DNA from: UBA1181 sp963619325
Lineage (GTDB): Bacteria; Bacteroidota; Bacteroidia; Bacteroidales; Paludibacteraceae
Direction: 5' to 3'
DNA: 64,000 nt
NCBI GenBank assembly: GCA_963619325.1
Contig: CAVEVQ010000012.1
Coordinates: forward strand, 1-64,000
The notes under the pieces were generated by a model. The model was given only the letters and a program-made list of their open reading frames with translations. It had not been told where the DNA came from and made no database searches. Positions 51,572 through 60,349 of the stretch are shown here, piece after piece. Both the position numbers and the translations under genes were made by a program. How positions within the stretch are numbered: the first letter of the stretch is position 1; each line of letters begins with the position of its first letter.

Positions 51572-52561
51572 ATGACAACATTAGTTTTTCTTGCAGTAGC
51601 CGTTGTGACATGTATCATCATATTGGCGGTTATCGTGCATTTTTTCCCAGTTATGCTGTGGTTATCAGCGAAAGTATCTGGAGTTAACGTATCGTTAGTA
51701 CAATTATTTGTCTCTCGAATTCGTAATGTTCCGCCAAAGTTGATTGTTGAATGTATGATTGAGGCACACAAAGCGGGATTAAAAACGATCACGAGAGATG
51801 GATTGGAGGCACATTATTTGGCAGGCGGACACGTTGCCAACGTCGTACATGCTTTAGTTTCAGCCTCAAAGGCTAATATGGATTTGAATTTCAACACTGC
51901 CACTTCAATAGATTTGGCTGGACGAGATGTATTGGAGGCTGTTCAGATGTCTGTGAATCCAAAAGTAATTGATACACCACCAGTTACAGCAGTTGCAAAA
52001 GATGGAATACAATTAGTGGCTAAGGCTAGGGTAACAGTTCGCACTAACTTGCAGCAGTTGGTCGGTGGAGCTGGAGAAGAGACGGTTTTAGCGCGTGTAG
52101 GAGAAGGAATCGTGTCATCAATCGGTTCCAGTGAATCTCATAAAGCAGTGTTGGAAAATCCAGATTCAATTTCAAAATTAGTGTTAAAAAAAGGATTAGA
52201 CGCAGGAACAGCCTTTGAAATACTTTCTATTGATATTGCGGACATTGATGTCGGAAAGAATATTGGTGCTCAGTTGCAGATAGATCAAGCGCAAGCGGAT
52301 AAGAACATTGCACAAGCGAAGGCGGAGGAACGTCGCGCAATGGCCGTTGCCGCAGAGCAGGAAAATAAAGCAAAGGCACAAGAAGCAAGAGCACGTGTCA
52401 TTGAGGCGGAGGCTGAAGTGCCAAAAGCAATGGCAGAAGCATTTAGAAATGGCAATCTGGGTATAATGGATTATTACAAAATGAAGAACATTGAAGCAGA
52501 CACTGCAATGCGTAATGCCATTGGTACGCCAAGTAAAAAAGTGGAAGAAAATAAACATTAA
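51572..52561 (+). CDS. floA: flotillin-like protein FloA
   Basis: A 329-residue membrane protein of the FloA (YqfA) family. It has an amino-terminal hydrophobic hairpin (VTCIIILAVIVHFFPVMLWLSAKVSG), an SPFH-like domain (about 50-220; VTAVAKDGIQLVAKARVTVRTNL), and an Ala/Glu-rich coiled coil (about 225-300). FloA organises functional membrane microdomains. ATG begins 17 bp after the prenyltransferase stop. Confidence 0.95.
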   Translation: MTTLVFLAVAVVTCIIILAVIVHFFPVMLWLSAKVSGVNVSLVQLFVSRIRNVPPKLIVECMIEAHKAGLKTITRDGLEAHYLAGGHVANVVHALVSASKANMDLNFNTATSIDLAGRDVLEAVQMSVNPKVIDTPPVTAVAKDGIQLVAKARVTVRTNLQQLVGGAGEETVLARVGEGIVSSIGSSESHKAVLENPDSISKLVLKKGLDAGTAFEILSIDIADIDVGKNIGAQLQIDQAQADKNIAQAKAEERRAMAVAAEQENKAKAQEARARVIEAEAEVPKAMAEAFRNGNLGIMDYYKMKNIEADTAMRNAIGTPSKKVEENKH

Positions 52562-52566
52562 TTAAA

Positions 52567-53874
52567 ATGGACAAAACCAATAAAGCACTCTATCTGCTTT
52601 TTGCAACTGAAATGTGGGAACGTTTCAGTTACTATGGAATGCGGGCATTGTTGGTTCTATACCTCACCAGTTCTTTCATAGATGGAGGATTAGGGTTTAC
52701 AGAAAGTAATGCATCTCTGTTATATGGAGTCTTTACGGGTTTAGTCTATTTCACACCATTGATAGGAGGATGGTTGGCCGATAATTATATCGGTCAACGT
52801 CGTTCTATCACAATAGGAGCAATTACAATGATATTGGGTCAGTTGAGTTTATTCTATGAATCAAACTTGACTTTTCTTTATATAGGTCTATTTTTATTGG
52901 TAATTGGCAATGGCTTTTTCAAGCCTAATATCTCAGTTATTGTTGGAAAATTGTATTCGCCAGAGGATATACGAAGAGATTCTGCATATACGATTTTTTA
53001 TATGGGAATTAACGTTGGAGCGTTTTTTTCGCCTCTTGTTGCAGGCTATTTTGCATTGCAATACGGATTTAGATATGGATTTTTAGTTGCAGCAGTGGGG
53101 CTATTTATTGGGTTGGTTATATATCAAATCTTAGGGAAACGGCTATTAGGAGACCTTGGAATGAAACCTGACGTTATAGTCTCAAAAGAGAATAAAGAAC
53201 AACAACAATTAACGAAAGAAGAAAAAGATAGAGTTCGTGTCATATTAGTTTTTGTGCTTTTCAGCATATTTTTCTTTGCGGGTTTTGAACAAGCAGGAAG
53301 TTCTATGACATTGTATACAAATAAATATATAGACAGAGTAGTAGGTGGTTTTGAAATACCAACTGCTTGGTTTCAATCTGTCAACCCGTTGTTTATCGTT
53401 GCTTTTGCACCTATCCTAACAATGCTATGGACCCACTTGTCCAAGATAGGGAAGAATCCAAGTATTCCAGTGAAAATGGCAATGGGAATGATTCTCTTAG
53501 GAATAGGGTTCTTAGTTCTATATTGCGCTGTCTTACAAAGAGGAGGGGATGTGGAAGATGAAACGATAAAAGCAAACTTAATGTTTATGGTAATGGCTTA
53601 TTTTTTCAATACCCTGGGCGAGTTGTGTTTATCTCCAATTGGACTTTCAATGGTGTCGAAGTTAGCTCCAGTAAAGTTGGCTTCTTTGATGATGGGCTTT
53701 TGGCTACTCAGTAGTTTTTTTGCAAACATAGTTGGAGGTTTTTTAGCCTCCTATACAACAAAATTAGGTGCCGGAAATATATTTCTTTCAATCGCCATTT
53801 TCTCCGTAGTTTTAGGGATAATACTTCTAAGCATACGAAAAGTATTGATAAGAAAATCACATGGAATTTTGTAA
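52567..53874 (+). CDS. POT-family proton-dependent peptide transporter
   Basis: A 435-residue protein with 12-14 helices of the POT/PTR family. Signatures: EMWERFSYYGMRALLVLYLTS (the ExxERFxYYG motif) and FYMGINVGAFFSPLVAGY. It imports di- and tripeptides with protons. Five bp separate it from floA. It fits with the dipeptidase and dipeptidyl peptidase elsewhere in the window. Confidence 0.95.
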   Translation: MDKTNKALYLLFATEMWERFSYYGMRALLVLYLTSSFIDGGLGFTESNASLLYGVFTGLVYFTPLIGGWLADNYIGQRRSITIGAITMILGQLSLFYESNLTFLYIGLFLLVIGNGFFKPNISVIVGKLYSPEDIRRDSAYTIFYMGINVGAFFSPLVAGYFALQYGFRYGFLVAAVGLFIGLVIYQILGKRLLGDLGMKPDVIVSKENKEQQQLTKEEKDRVRVILVFVLFSIFFFAGFEQAGSSMTLYTNKYIDRVVGGFEIPTAWFQSVNPLFIVAFAPILTMLWTHLSKIGKNPSIPVKMAMGMILLGIGFLVLYCAVLQRGGDVEDETIKANLMFMVMAYFFNTLGELCLSPIGLSMVSKLAPVKLASLMMGFWLLSSFFANIVGGFLASYTTKLGAGNIFLSIAIFSVVLGIILLSIRKVLIRKSHGIL

Positions 53875-53900
53875 TTATTGATTTTTAAATTAATTTAATT

Positions 53901-56009
53901 ATGAAAAGAGGAAAAGATTTGTATGAAGCAATTTATGAGATTGCTAATTCTCAATATACAGAAAAAGAAAAGATAACACGTTCAGACGTTGCTGCGATAT
54001 TAAGATCCAAATATAAAATCAACATACAAGATGGCATAACACTAAGTGAAGCCATCTACAATACATATAAAGCATACGACAATTCACAAATCATACGAGC
54101 TACCATTATTTCAAACAACGAGAAAACAAGTGTGGTAGATTTGTATGAAATGAATATTTCATTAGATAAAAAAGATCATTCTCAGGCAGTAGGTCTGGTG
54201 AAGAAAGATTTAGAAAAGACAGAATCTGCCATTGAGTCAGCGCAAAAAGAAGTAAGTAGTGTATTGGAAATCAAAACGTTATCTACAGAATTGATAAAAG
54301 AATTTAGTGGATATGGAGAGATTGAACAAATACATAAGAGAAGTGCTTCTCTTATGCAAAATTATAGTAAGATGGTCATTGAATATCAAAATGCAGAGGA
54401 ATGTGTGAAAACTGATATTCGTGATTTTCTGTTACTTAGAAGTTCAATAAATGATAAATTTTTACAATATTCATCTGCTTTAATTGATGTATTTGGAGAA
54501 TCAATAAAAGTAATATCTCCACAACTATTTGATTTTAACAATATTAAGTGGTTGGATGTCAGTCTTATGCAAAAGGAAAAAGAACTTCAATACGATAAAT
54601 TGGATGAGAATTGTACGGTTTTGATAGGAGAGATTGCAGAACATTTTCAGAAAACAATGTCGCAAGTGCCTATATGGATGAAAAGCAGTAAATCCATTGG
54701 GAAAGGGGGTGGCGTTTATGGAGGATTGGTTGCAGCCGCATTCTCTTTTCTGAATCATTATTTGGATGCTGCGTCAAAGACAACACAGATGGAACGTGAA
54801 TATTTGAAGTTTAAGGACGGCATTGTAAAAGATAGAATGTTAATCAATTCAGATTTGATGAGGGTAGCAACTATTCACAAGACAATGAACGATGTTTTTA
54901 TTCCTCAAGCAGATACATTCTTGAGATACTGCGATATAGTGATGTCAGAGGATCTCAATAAAATACTAAATAGCATATATACAGATGAAACAAAGCCTTT
55001 GAAGAATGAGCGAGATGAGATAATAAAACGCTTGAAAGTGTTGGAGCAGTCTATCAATGATCATAATGAATGGATTTCCTTCTTCAATAATCGCTTGTTA
55101 GATTATAATAATTTATTGGCTTCAAAAAAAGACTTGTATGAAAAAGCAGTTTCTGAAAAACCCTCAGAACCATCGTTTGTAGGGAAAATCTTCAATAGCA
55201 AGTCGTACGAGCGAAAACTGTATGAGTGGAACAAGACAAATGGAGTTTTAGTGGATGCATACGAAGAGACAAAAATTGATGTGTACGAGGCAAATCAAGA
55301 TCTAAAATCACACCAAAAAGGAATAGATGATGAAAAACGTGAGTATGAAGATTTGAAGTTGAAACTATCAAAGTTGAATAAGAAGATAGCAGAAAAATTA
55401 GTATGCGACAATCATAAAAAGATAGAAGTGCTAAAGCATTTGAAAAAAATAATAACAATGTTGCATGCGGGAAAGGCTATTTTAGAAAACAAATTGGATG
55501 ATAGTTTGGTGAATGTAAGAAAAATAAAAGAGATAGAATATGAACTTCCGCAGCAAATAGAAGATCAGGTAAACAGCTTTGTCAATGATACTTGTTTGAA
55601 TTTGAAGAACAACGGAATGAAAATATCCCAAACAATCCTAAAAAACTTAGGAATAGATTCAGAGAATTTCTCAGTTGAACAAATAAAAGCGGTAGAGGAA
55701 TCTATAGAAAAGACATCTGATATTCTAAAGAATATCACTTATTTGCGAAGTGAACAAATCAAATCAAAACTTACGAGAGAAGCTTATGAGAGTGAATTTG
55801 ACAGATTGAAGGAGGAATTTCACCAGACAATGGAGCAAATCGATGAAAAAAGCGAAGTTATAAATAAGGCTATTCAAAAAGCCAATAATTCAGATAATAA
55901 AGAAGAATTGCGCGAAGCGTTGATAGAATTGGCTGGAATTTCGGAATATAATCTATCAGAGTCTGATTTTGATAAGATTTTGAAAGGGGAGAAGTCTATT
56001 GAAATTTAG
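53901..56009 (+). CDS. 702-residue coiled-coil protein with glycine-rich hydrophobic segment; function unknown
   Basis: I do not recognise this protein. Residues 1-90 look like a small mixed domain (ITRSDVAAILRSKYKINIQDGI suggests a helix-turn-helix-like or capping fold). Long coiled coils follow, at about 95-260 and 295-660. A single Gly/Ala-rich hydrophobic stretch at 267-288 (GKGGGVYGGLVAAAFSFLNH) separates them. There is no signal peptide. The AT-richness and low-complexity Glu/Lys/Asn composition are like other genes here, so transfer is not evident. It lies 26 bp after the peptide transporter and ends convergent with the TRIC gene. Confidence 0.7.
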   Translation: MKRGKDLYEAIYEIANSQYTEKEKITRSDVAAILRSKYKINIQDGITLSEAIYNTYKAYDNSQIIRATIISNNEKTSVVDLYEMNISLDKKDHSQAVGLVKKDLEKTESAIESAQKEVSSVLEIKTLSTELIKEFSGYGEIEQIHKRSASLMQNYSKMVIEYQNAEECVKTDIRDFLLLRSSINDKFLQYSSALIDVFGESIKVISPQLFDFNNIKWLDVSLMQKEKELQYDKLDENCTVLIGEIAEHFQKTMSQVPIWMKSSKSIGKGGGVYGGLVAAAFSFLNHYLDAASKTTQMEREYLKFKDGIVKDRMLINSDLMRVATIHKTMNDVFIPQADTFLRYCDIVMSEDLNKILNSIYTDETKPLKNERDEIIKRLKVLEQSINDHNEWISFFNNRLLDYNNLLASKKDLYEKAVSEKPSEPSFVGKIFNSKSYERKLYEWNKTNGVLVDAYEETKIDVYEANQDLKSHQKGIDDEKREYEDLKLKLSKLNKKIAEKLVCDNHKKIEVLKHLKKIITMLHAGKAILENKLDDSLVNVRKIKEIEYELPQQIEDQVNSFVNDTCLNLKNNGMKISQTILKNLGIDSENFSVEQIKAVEESIEKTSDILKNITYLRSEQIKSKLTREAYESEFDRLKEEFHQTMEQIDEKSEVINKAIQKANNSDNKEELREALIELAGISEYNLSESDFDKILKGEKSIEI

Positions 56010-56020
56010 ATTTTATTAAC

Positions 56021-56659
56021 CTACTCACTCTTTATATGAGGAAGACCAATTTTAAATTTCACTGCTAAGATTCGAGTGATGGTTACACTAAGCGCACTGA
56101 CAAGAGGTATTGCTATAGAATTTTCTTGAAAGACAAGGGAAGAAATATAATACACTACACCTCCGATAATACAAGCGGTGGCATATACTTCTTTTCTAAA
56201 AATCAAAGGAATTTGGTTGATGAGGATATCACGAAGAACTCCTCCGGCAGCTCCTGTTGCCGTACCCATTATGATGGCAACCCAAAAAGGATGATGTAGG
56301 GACAATGTCTTTTCAATTCCAACAACGGTAAAAAGTGCCAGTCCAATCGTGTCAAAGATGAAAAAAGTAATGTTAAGGTGTATAAGGTATTTCCTGAAAA
56401 GAATGACGAAAACTAAGGCGATTGCCGTCCATATTAAATAGGAACTATTCTGCATCCAAGCAGGTGTTTGCATCAAGCAAAGATCTCTCAATGTTCCTCC
56501 TCCGACCGCTGTGATCCAACCAATAACGTATGCACCGAAAACATCAAAATCTTTCGCGATAGATAGACGAATACCGCTAATTGCGAATGCGAATGTGCCG
56601 ATCATCTCTAAAATATCAATAATCAGACCATTGTCCATTACGAAATCAGTAACGTTCAT
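56021..56659 (-). CDS. TRIC/YicG-family (UPF0126) membrane channel
   Basis: A 212-residue protein with seven predicted helices in two related halves: GTFAFAISGIRLSIAKDFDVFGAYVIGWITAVGGGTLRDL and FTVVGIEKTLSL...TGAAGGVLRDILINQIP. The repeated GGGxxRD is the UPF0126 hallmark. Family structures are trimeric cation channels. It is the last gene of the operon from 62424 and starts 1 bp from merR. Confidence 0.92.
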   Translation of the reverse strand: MNVTDFVMDNGLIIDILEMIGTFAFAISGIRLSIAKDFDVFGAYVIGWITAVGGGTLRDLCLMQTPAWMQNSSYLIWTAIALVFVILFRKYLIHLNITFFIFDTIGLALFTVVGIEKTLSLHHPFWVAIIMGTATGAAGGVLRDILINQIPLIFRKEVYATACIIGGVVYYISSLVFQENSIAIPLVSALSVTITRILAVKFKIGLPHIKSE

Positions 56660-57088
56660 TTATTCTTTGATATTATTATCCTCTTCTTTTTCGTTTCTAT
56701 TTAAATCCAAAATCTGATCATAAGCAGAACGAATGGATCTGATCTCATCTCTGATAAGTATTAATCGTCTATATATCTCGTTATTCTGATCCATTTTTCT
56801 TTTATTTTCTGATAACATTTTCTTTGCTCCATCAATCGTAAATTTTCTGACTTTCAACAAGTAATGAATAAGTTGAATGTCCTTTATATCTTGGCGAGTG
56901 AAAGCTCTTGTTCCTTTGGCATTTTTTTTGGGTGTTATTATATCTGGAAATTCTTTCTCCCAAAAACGAATAGCGGACTCGTTAACACCTAATTTCTCAG
57001 CAACTTCGCTGATAGAATAGAACATTTTATTCTTTTCAAAAGAAATAGGTTCAAGCTCTTGTGTTAAATCGTCCGCTGCTATCATCAA
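56660..57088 (-). CDS. MerR-family transcription regulator
   Basis: A 142-residue DNA-binding protein with an amino-terminal MerR winged helix (FYSISEVAEKLGVNESAIRFWEKEFPDI, then GTRAFTRQDIKDIQLIHYLL) and a carboxy-terminal helix for dimerisation. No cysteine cluster for metal sensing is visible. Homologues in Bacteroidetes are common next to M48 peptidase genes; the target is unknown. It lies 7 bp after the M48 gene. Confidence 0.92.
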   Translation of the reverse strand: MMIAADDLTQELEPISFEKNKMFYSISEVAEKLGVNESAIRFWEKEFPDIITPKKNAKGTRAFTRQDIKDIQLIHYLLKVRKFTIDGAKKMLSENKRKMDQNNEIYRRLILIRDEIRSIRSAYDQILDLNRNEKEEDNNIKE

Positions 57089-57095
57089 ATGACTT

Positions 57096-58343
57096 TTATT
57101 TGTTTTTTAAATTTTCTAATCTTTGCAAAAGGGTCGGATGTGAATAATTAACAAAGACGTATGCAGGATGGGGTGTTAAATTAGACAAAGAAGAAACTGA
57201 AAGTTTCTTTAATGCATTAGCCAAAGGCTCTGCCAATCCATTATCTCTTGCAAATGCGTCTGCTTGGTATTCGTTATGTCGAGACAAACAATTCAAACCA
57301 ATACTTAAAATCGTTGAGATAGGAGTGTATAGGATTCCGAAAACCAACACGCCAAAATGAAAAGATGCTTTTTCGCCACCTAAAGCCTGTGCCACATAAA
57401 GGTTGCCTTCTTCTGGTGTTCCTAATATCAGGGAGAGTAAGAAAAACATTATAGCCATATTAGCAAGAGAAATCGCCAACATCGTACGAGTATGCTTATG
57501 CTTATAATGACCAATTTCATGAGCTAAAACAGCGACAATTTCTTCCGTAGTTAAAGTGTTCATTAACGTATCATAAAGTATGATTCTTTTCTTTGCACCT
57601 AATCCAGTGAAAAAAGCATTCGCCTTCGTACTACGTTTAGAACCATCCATAACATACAGATTTTCAATCTGATAGCCAACACTCTCACAGAATTTTTCAA
57701 TCTCAGTCCTCAGTTCTCCATCTGGCAATGGAGTCTGTTTATTGAACAAAGGCAAAATCAAATCAGAATAGAACATCAGCATAAAGATATTGATGACCGC
57801 AACAGCTCCCCAGGCTATAATCCAAAAATATTTCCCTGTATATTGATAAAAACACATCAGCAATGCAGCAATACAACCACCCAAAATAACCGTCATTAAC
57901 CACTCTTTTACCAAATCCAAGCAAAAAATCTTAGGGGTCATTTTGTTGAAGCCAAAATTCTCTTCTATTTTGAACGTTTTATACCAAGAGAATGGAATCG
58001 TGATGATTTCATTAGCAAAATAAAGAATACCAAAGAAAATCAGAGAAACGAGCATCCAATTATCAGTACAACCTCTTGCTACATTATCGACAAACGCAAA
58101 TCCAAAGAAAAAAAACATTAGCATTATAACAATAAAGCTAAAAATATCAGATACTGCGCTGAATTTATTGTTAACCTTAAAATATTCTTGTTGTTTTCTG
58201 TACTCTTCCGCATCATATATATTTTCCACCTCTTTAGGAAGGTTGATATTAGCGGATTTTTCATTAAGATAATCTAATATTGCATCTATTAAAAAATTCA
58301 AAACTAATATTGCAATTATACACCAAAATAATGTTGTATACAT
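57096..58343 (-). CDS. M48-family membrane metalloprotease (Ste24-like)
   Basis: A 415-residue membrane zinc protease of the CAAX prenyl protease 1 type. The active site HEIGH (His275, Glu276, His279) lies in VLAHEIGHYKHKHTRTM, with the later QADAFARDNG carrying the third ligand. Multiple membrane helices precede it. It probably degrades membrane proteins. It begins 17 bp after the methyltransferase gene. Confidence 0.94.
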   Translation of the reverse strand: MYTTLFWCIIAILVLNFLIDAILDYLNEKSANINLPKEVENIYDAEEYRKQQEYFKVNNKFSAVSDIFSFIVIMLMFFFFGFAFVDNVARGCTDNWMLVSLIFFGILYFANEIITIPFSWYKTFKIEENFGFNKMTPKIFCLDLVKEWLMTVILGGCIAALLMCFYQYTGKYFWIIAWGAVAVINIFMLMFYSDLILPLFNKQTPLPDGELRTEIEKFCESVGYQIENLYVMDGSKRSTKANAFFTGLGAKKRIILYDTLMNTLTTEEIVAVLAHEIGHYKHKHTRTMLAISLANMAIMFFLLSLILGTPEEGNLYVAQALGGEKASFHFGVLVFGILYTPISTILSIGLNCLSRHNEYQADAFARDNGLAEPLANALKKLSVSSLSNLTPHPAYVFVNYSHPTLLQRLENLKNK

Positions 58344-58360
58344 AGTAGTATTATACGATT

Positions 58361-59551
58361 TTATTCAACATAAAGAACTAGACCTTTCAAATATTCACCT
58401 TCTGGATGATAAATGTTTACAGGATGATCCGCAGGTTGCGTAAGTTGATGCAGTATTCTCACTTTTCGTCCTGAAATCGCCGCAGCACTGAACACTGCCA
58501 ATCTAAACTGATCTTTGTTGACAGCCTGAGAGCATGAGAACGTGAAAAGAATACCTCCCGTTTTTATTTTTTCAAACGCCTTGACGTTCAATCTTTTATA
58601 TCCTTGTAAAGCATTACGAAGCGCATCTCTATGCTTAGCAAACGCAGGAGGATCTAAGATTATTAAATCATATTTATCTTTTGGCATGCTTTCCAAAAAC
58701 TTGAAAGCATCGGTAGCATCCGACTGGTGTCGAGTGTCTTCAGGAAAGTTCAATTTCACGTTTTCATTAGTCAACTCAATGGCTTTGGCCGAGCTGTCAA
58801 CAGACATCACCTCCTTTGCTCCACCTCTCAATGCGTAAAAAGAGAAGCCACCTGTATAACAAAACATGTTCAATACAGTTCTTCCTTTTGCATAAAACTC
58901 TAATAATGAACGGTTCTCTCGTTGATCAACAAAGAAACCTGTCTTTTGACCCTTAAGCCAGTCTGCATAAAAAAGAAGTCCGTTTTCTTTTGCTAAACAT
59001 TGATTATCACAAGAACCTATGATATAGCCATCTTGGGCATCTACATTAGCTTTGAAAGGTAGGGTAGTTTCTGATTTATAATAGACATTCTTGATTTTCC
59101 CTTGAAGTACCTCAACAATGGCTTTCGCCAGATTTTCACGAATCAAGTGCATTCCTACTGAATGGGCTTGAAGCACGGCTGTCTGATCATATATATCAAC
59201 AATCAAACCAGGTAGAAAATCCCCCTCTCCGTGGATCAGGCGAAAGGCATTCGTCTCTTTTGAGTTAGCTAAGCCAAGAGCAATACGGAGTTGATAGGCT
59301 TGTTCTATTCTACCTTTATAAAAATCGTATGTCAAATCGACTTTCTGAAAGGAAAGAATCCTGACCGCAATTGAACCGATCTGATAATGACCGATTGCAC
59401 AGAAATCATTGTTGTTGGAATAAACTTCCACGACGTCTCCTTCTTTAGGAGAGCCAACAATCTTCTGAATTGCTCCGGAAAAAACCCAAGGATGAAAACG
59501 ACGAAGAGACTCTTCTTTATGTGGATACAGTATGATTTTAGACAATTCCAT
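58361..59551 (-). CDS. RlmI-like 23S rRNA cytosine methyltransferase
   Basis: A 396-residue class I SAM methyltransferase. An amino-terminal PUA domain (about 1-80; GDVVEVYSNNNDFCAIGHYQIGS) is followed by an EEHEE and a methyltransferase domain with NMFCYTGGFSFYALRGGAKEV and DPPAFAKHRDA. It probably makes m5C in 23S rRNA. The gene is 12 bp after the PorT-family gene. Confidence 0.93.
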   Translation of the reverse strand: MELSKIILYPHKEESLRRFHPWVFSGAIQKIVGSPKEGDVVEVYSNNNDFCAIGHYQIGSIAVRILSFQKVDLTYDFYKGRIEQAYQLRIALGLANSKETNAFRLIHGEGDFLPGLIVDIYDQTAVLQAHSVGMHLIRENLAKAIVEVLQGKIKNVYYKSETTLPFKANVDAQDGYIIGSCDNQCLAKENGLLFYADWLKGQKTGFFVDQRENRSLLEFYAKGRTVLNMFCYTGGFSFYALRGGAKEVMSVDSSAKAIELTNENVKLNFPEDTRHQSDATDAFKFLESMPKDKYDLIILDPPAFAKHRDALRNALQGYKRLNVKAFEKIKTGGILFTFSCSQAVNKDQFRLAVFSAAAISGRKVRILHQLTQPADHPVNIYHPEGEYLKGLVLYVE

Positions 59552-59563
59552 TCCGCAATTTTG

Positions 59564-60349
59564 TTATTTATTATATTTTTTCAATTTTCGACTTTTCTCA
59601 GTGTATTTGGTTATAGACCACAAGAAAGTCAGACTAGCATTGATTAATTGGTTGTTGGATCTTTGAAAAACATCAGCCTTTCCATTACCATAAACGTCTT
59701 TGAAATCGTATGAATATCGACCGCTAACTATGGCATGACACTGACCAATCAAAAAATCCATTCCAAGACCTCCGCATAAACCATAGTCTATTTTACTGTG
59801 ATCATCACACAGACGAGGATCATCAGATAGGATAGCAGAGCGTCTGTCATCATCCTCGGGTATATTCCATTCCAGGTCAGCGTATTTTGTATTGACACAA
59901 ATTTTGGGTCCCAATTCAACAAAAAAACGCACTTTCCTTTTTCCAAAATAAATATGTGCTAACGCAGGTATTTCAATGTACTCCAATCGACGTGAGAGCT
60001 GAACATTCTGCATATTTTGTTTGTTGACCATAGCAACACCAGACGTTTCCTCAAATTTTTCTTTCCAACCTGCTTGCGTATAGCACACTTCTAACTGCAC
60101 ACCAAAATGAGTTTGGTTCGTATAGCGAAACACAGTTCCGAAACGATAGCCGGGCCAGAAGCCTTGATTACCCAGCTCGTTGGCTCTGTATGTGTTGTTA
60201 TGGAGAAAACTAACACGAGAAAAAGACATACCTCCAGTTAGCCCCACTGCTATTTCCTGTTCTTGGTCGCGACGCAGTTTTTGTGCATACATCGGATAGA
60301 CGAGAATACACATTAATAGAATAGTGATGACTCTTATTCGTATTGTCAT
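59564..60349 (-). CDS. PorT-family outer-membrane beta-barrel protein
   Basis: A 261-residue exported protein with a Sec signal (MTIRIRVITILLMCILVYPMYAQ) and an eight-strand-like barrel beginning IAVGLTGGMSFSRVSF. It matches the PorT outer-membrane barrel family; PorT itself is a type IX secretion component, but many paralogues have other roles. Two T9SS cargo proteins are in the window. It overlaps the end of the LysM gene by 4 bp. Confidence 0.82.
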   Translation of the reverse strand: MTIRIRVITILLMCILVYPMYAQKLRRDQEQEIAVGLTGGMSFSRVSFLHNNTYRANELGNQGFWPGYRFGTVFRYTNQTHFGVQLEVCYTQAGWKEKFEETSGVAMVNKQNMQNVQLSRRLEYIEIPALAHIYFGKRKVRFFVELGPKICVNTKYADLEWNIPEDDDRRSAILSDDPRLCDDHSKIDYGLCGGLGMDFLIGQCHAIVSGRYSYDFKDVYGNGKADVFQRSNNQLINASLTFLWSITKYTEKSRKLKKYNK

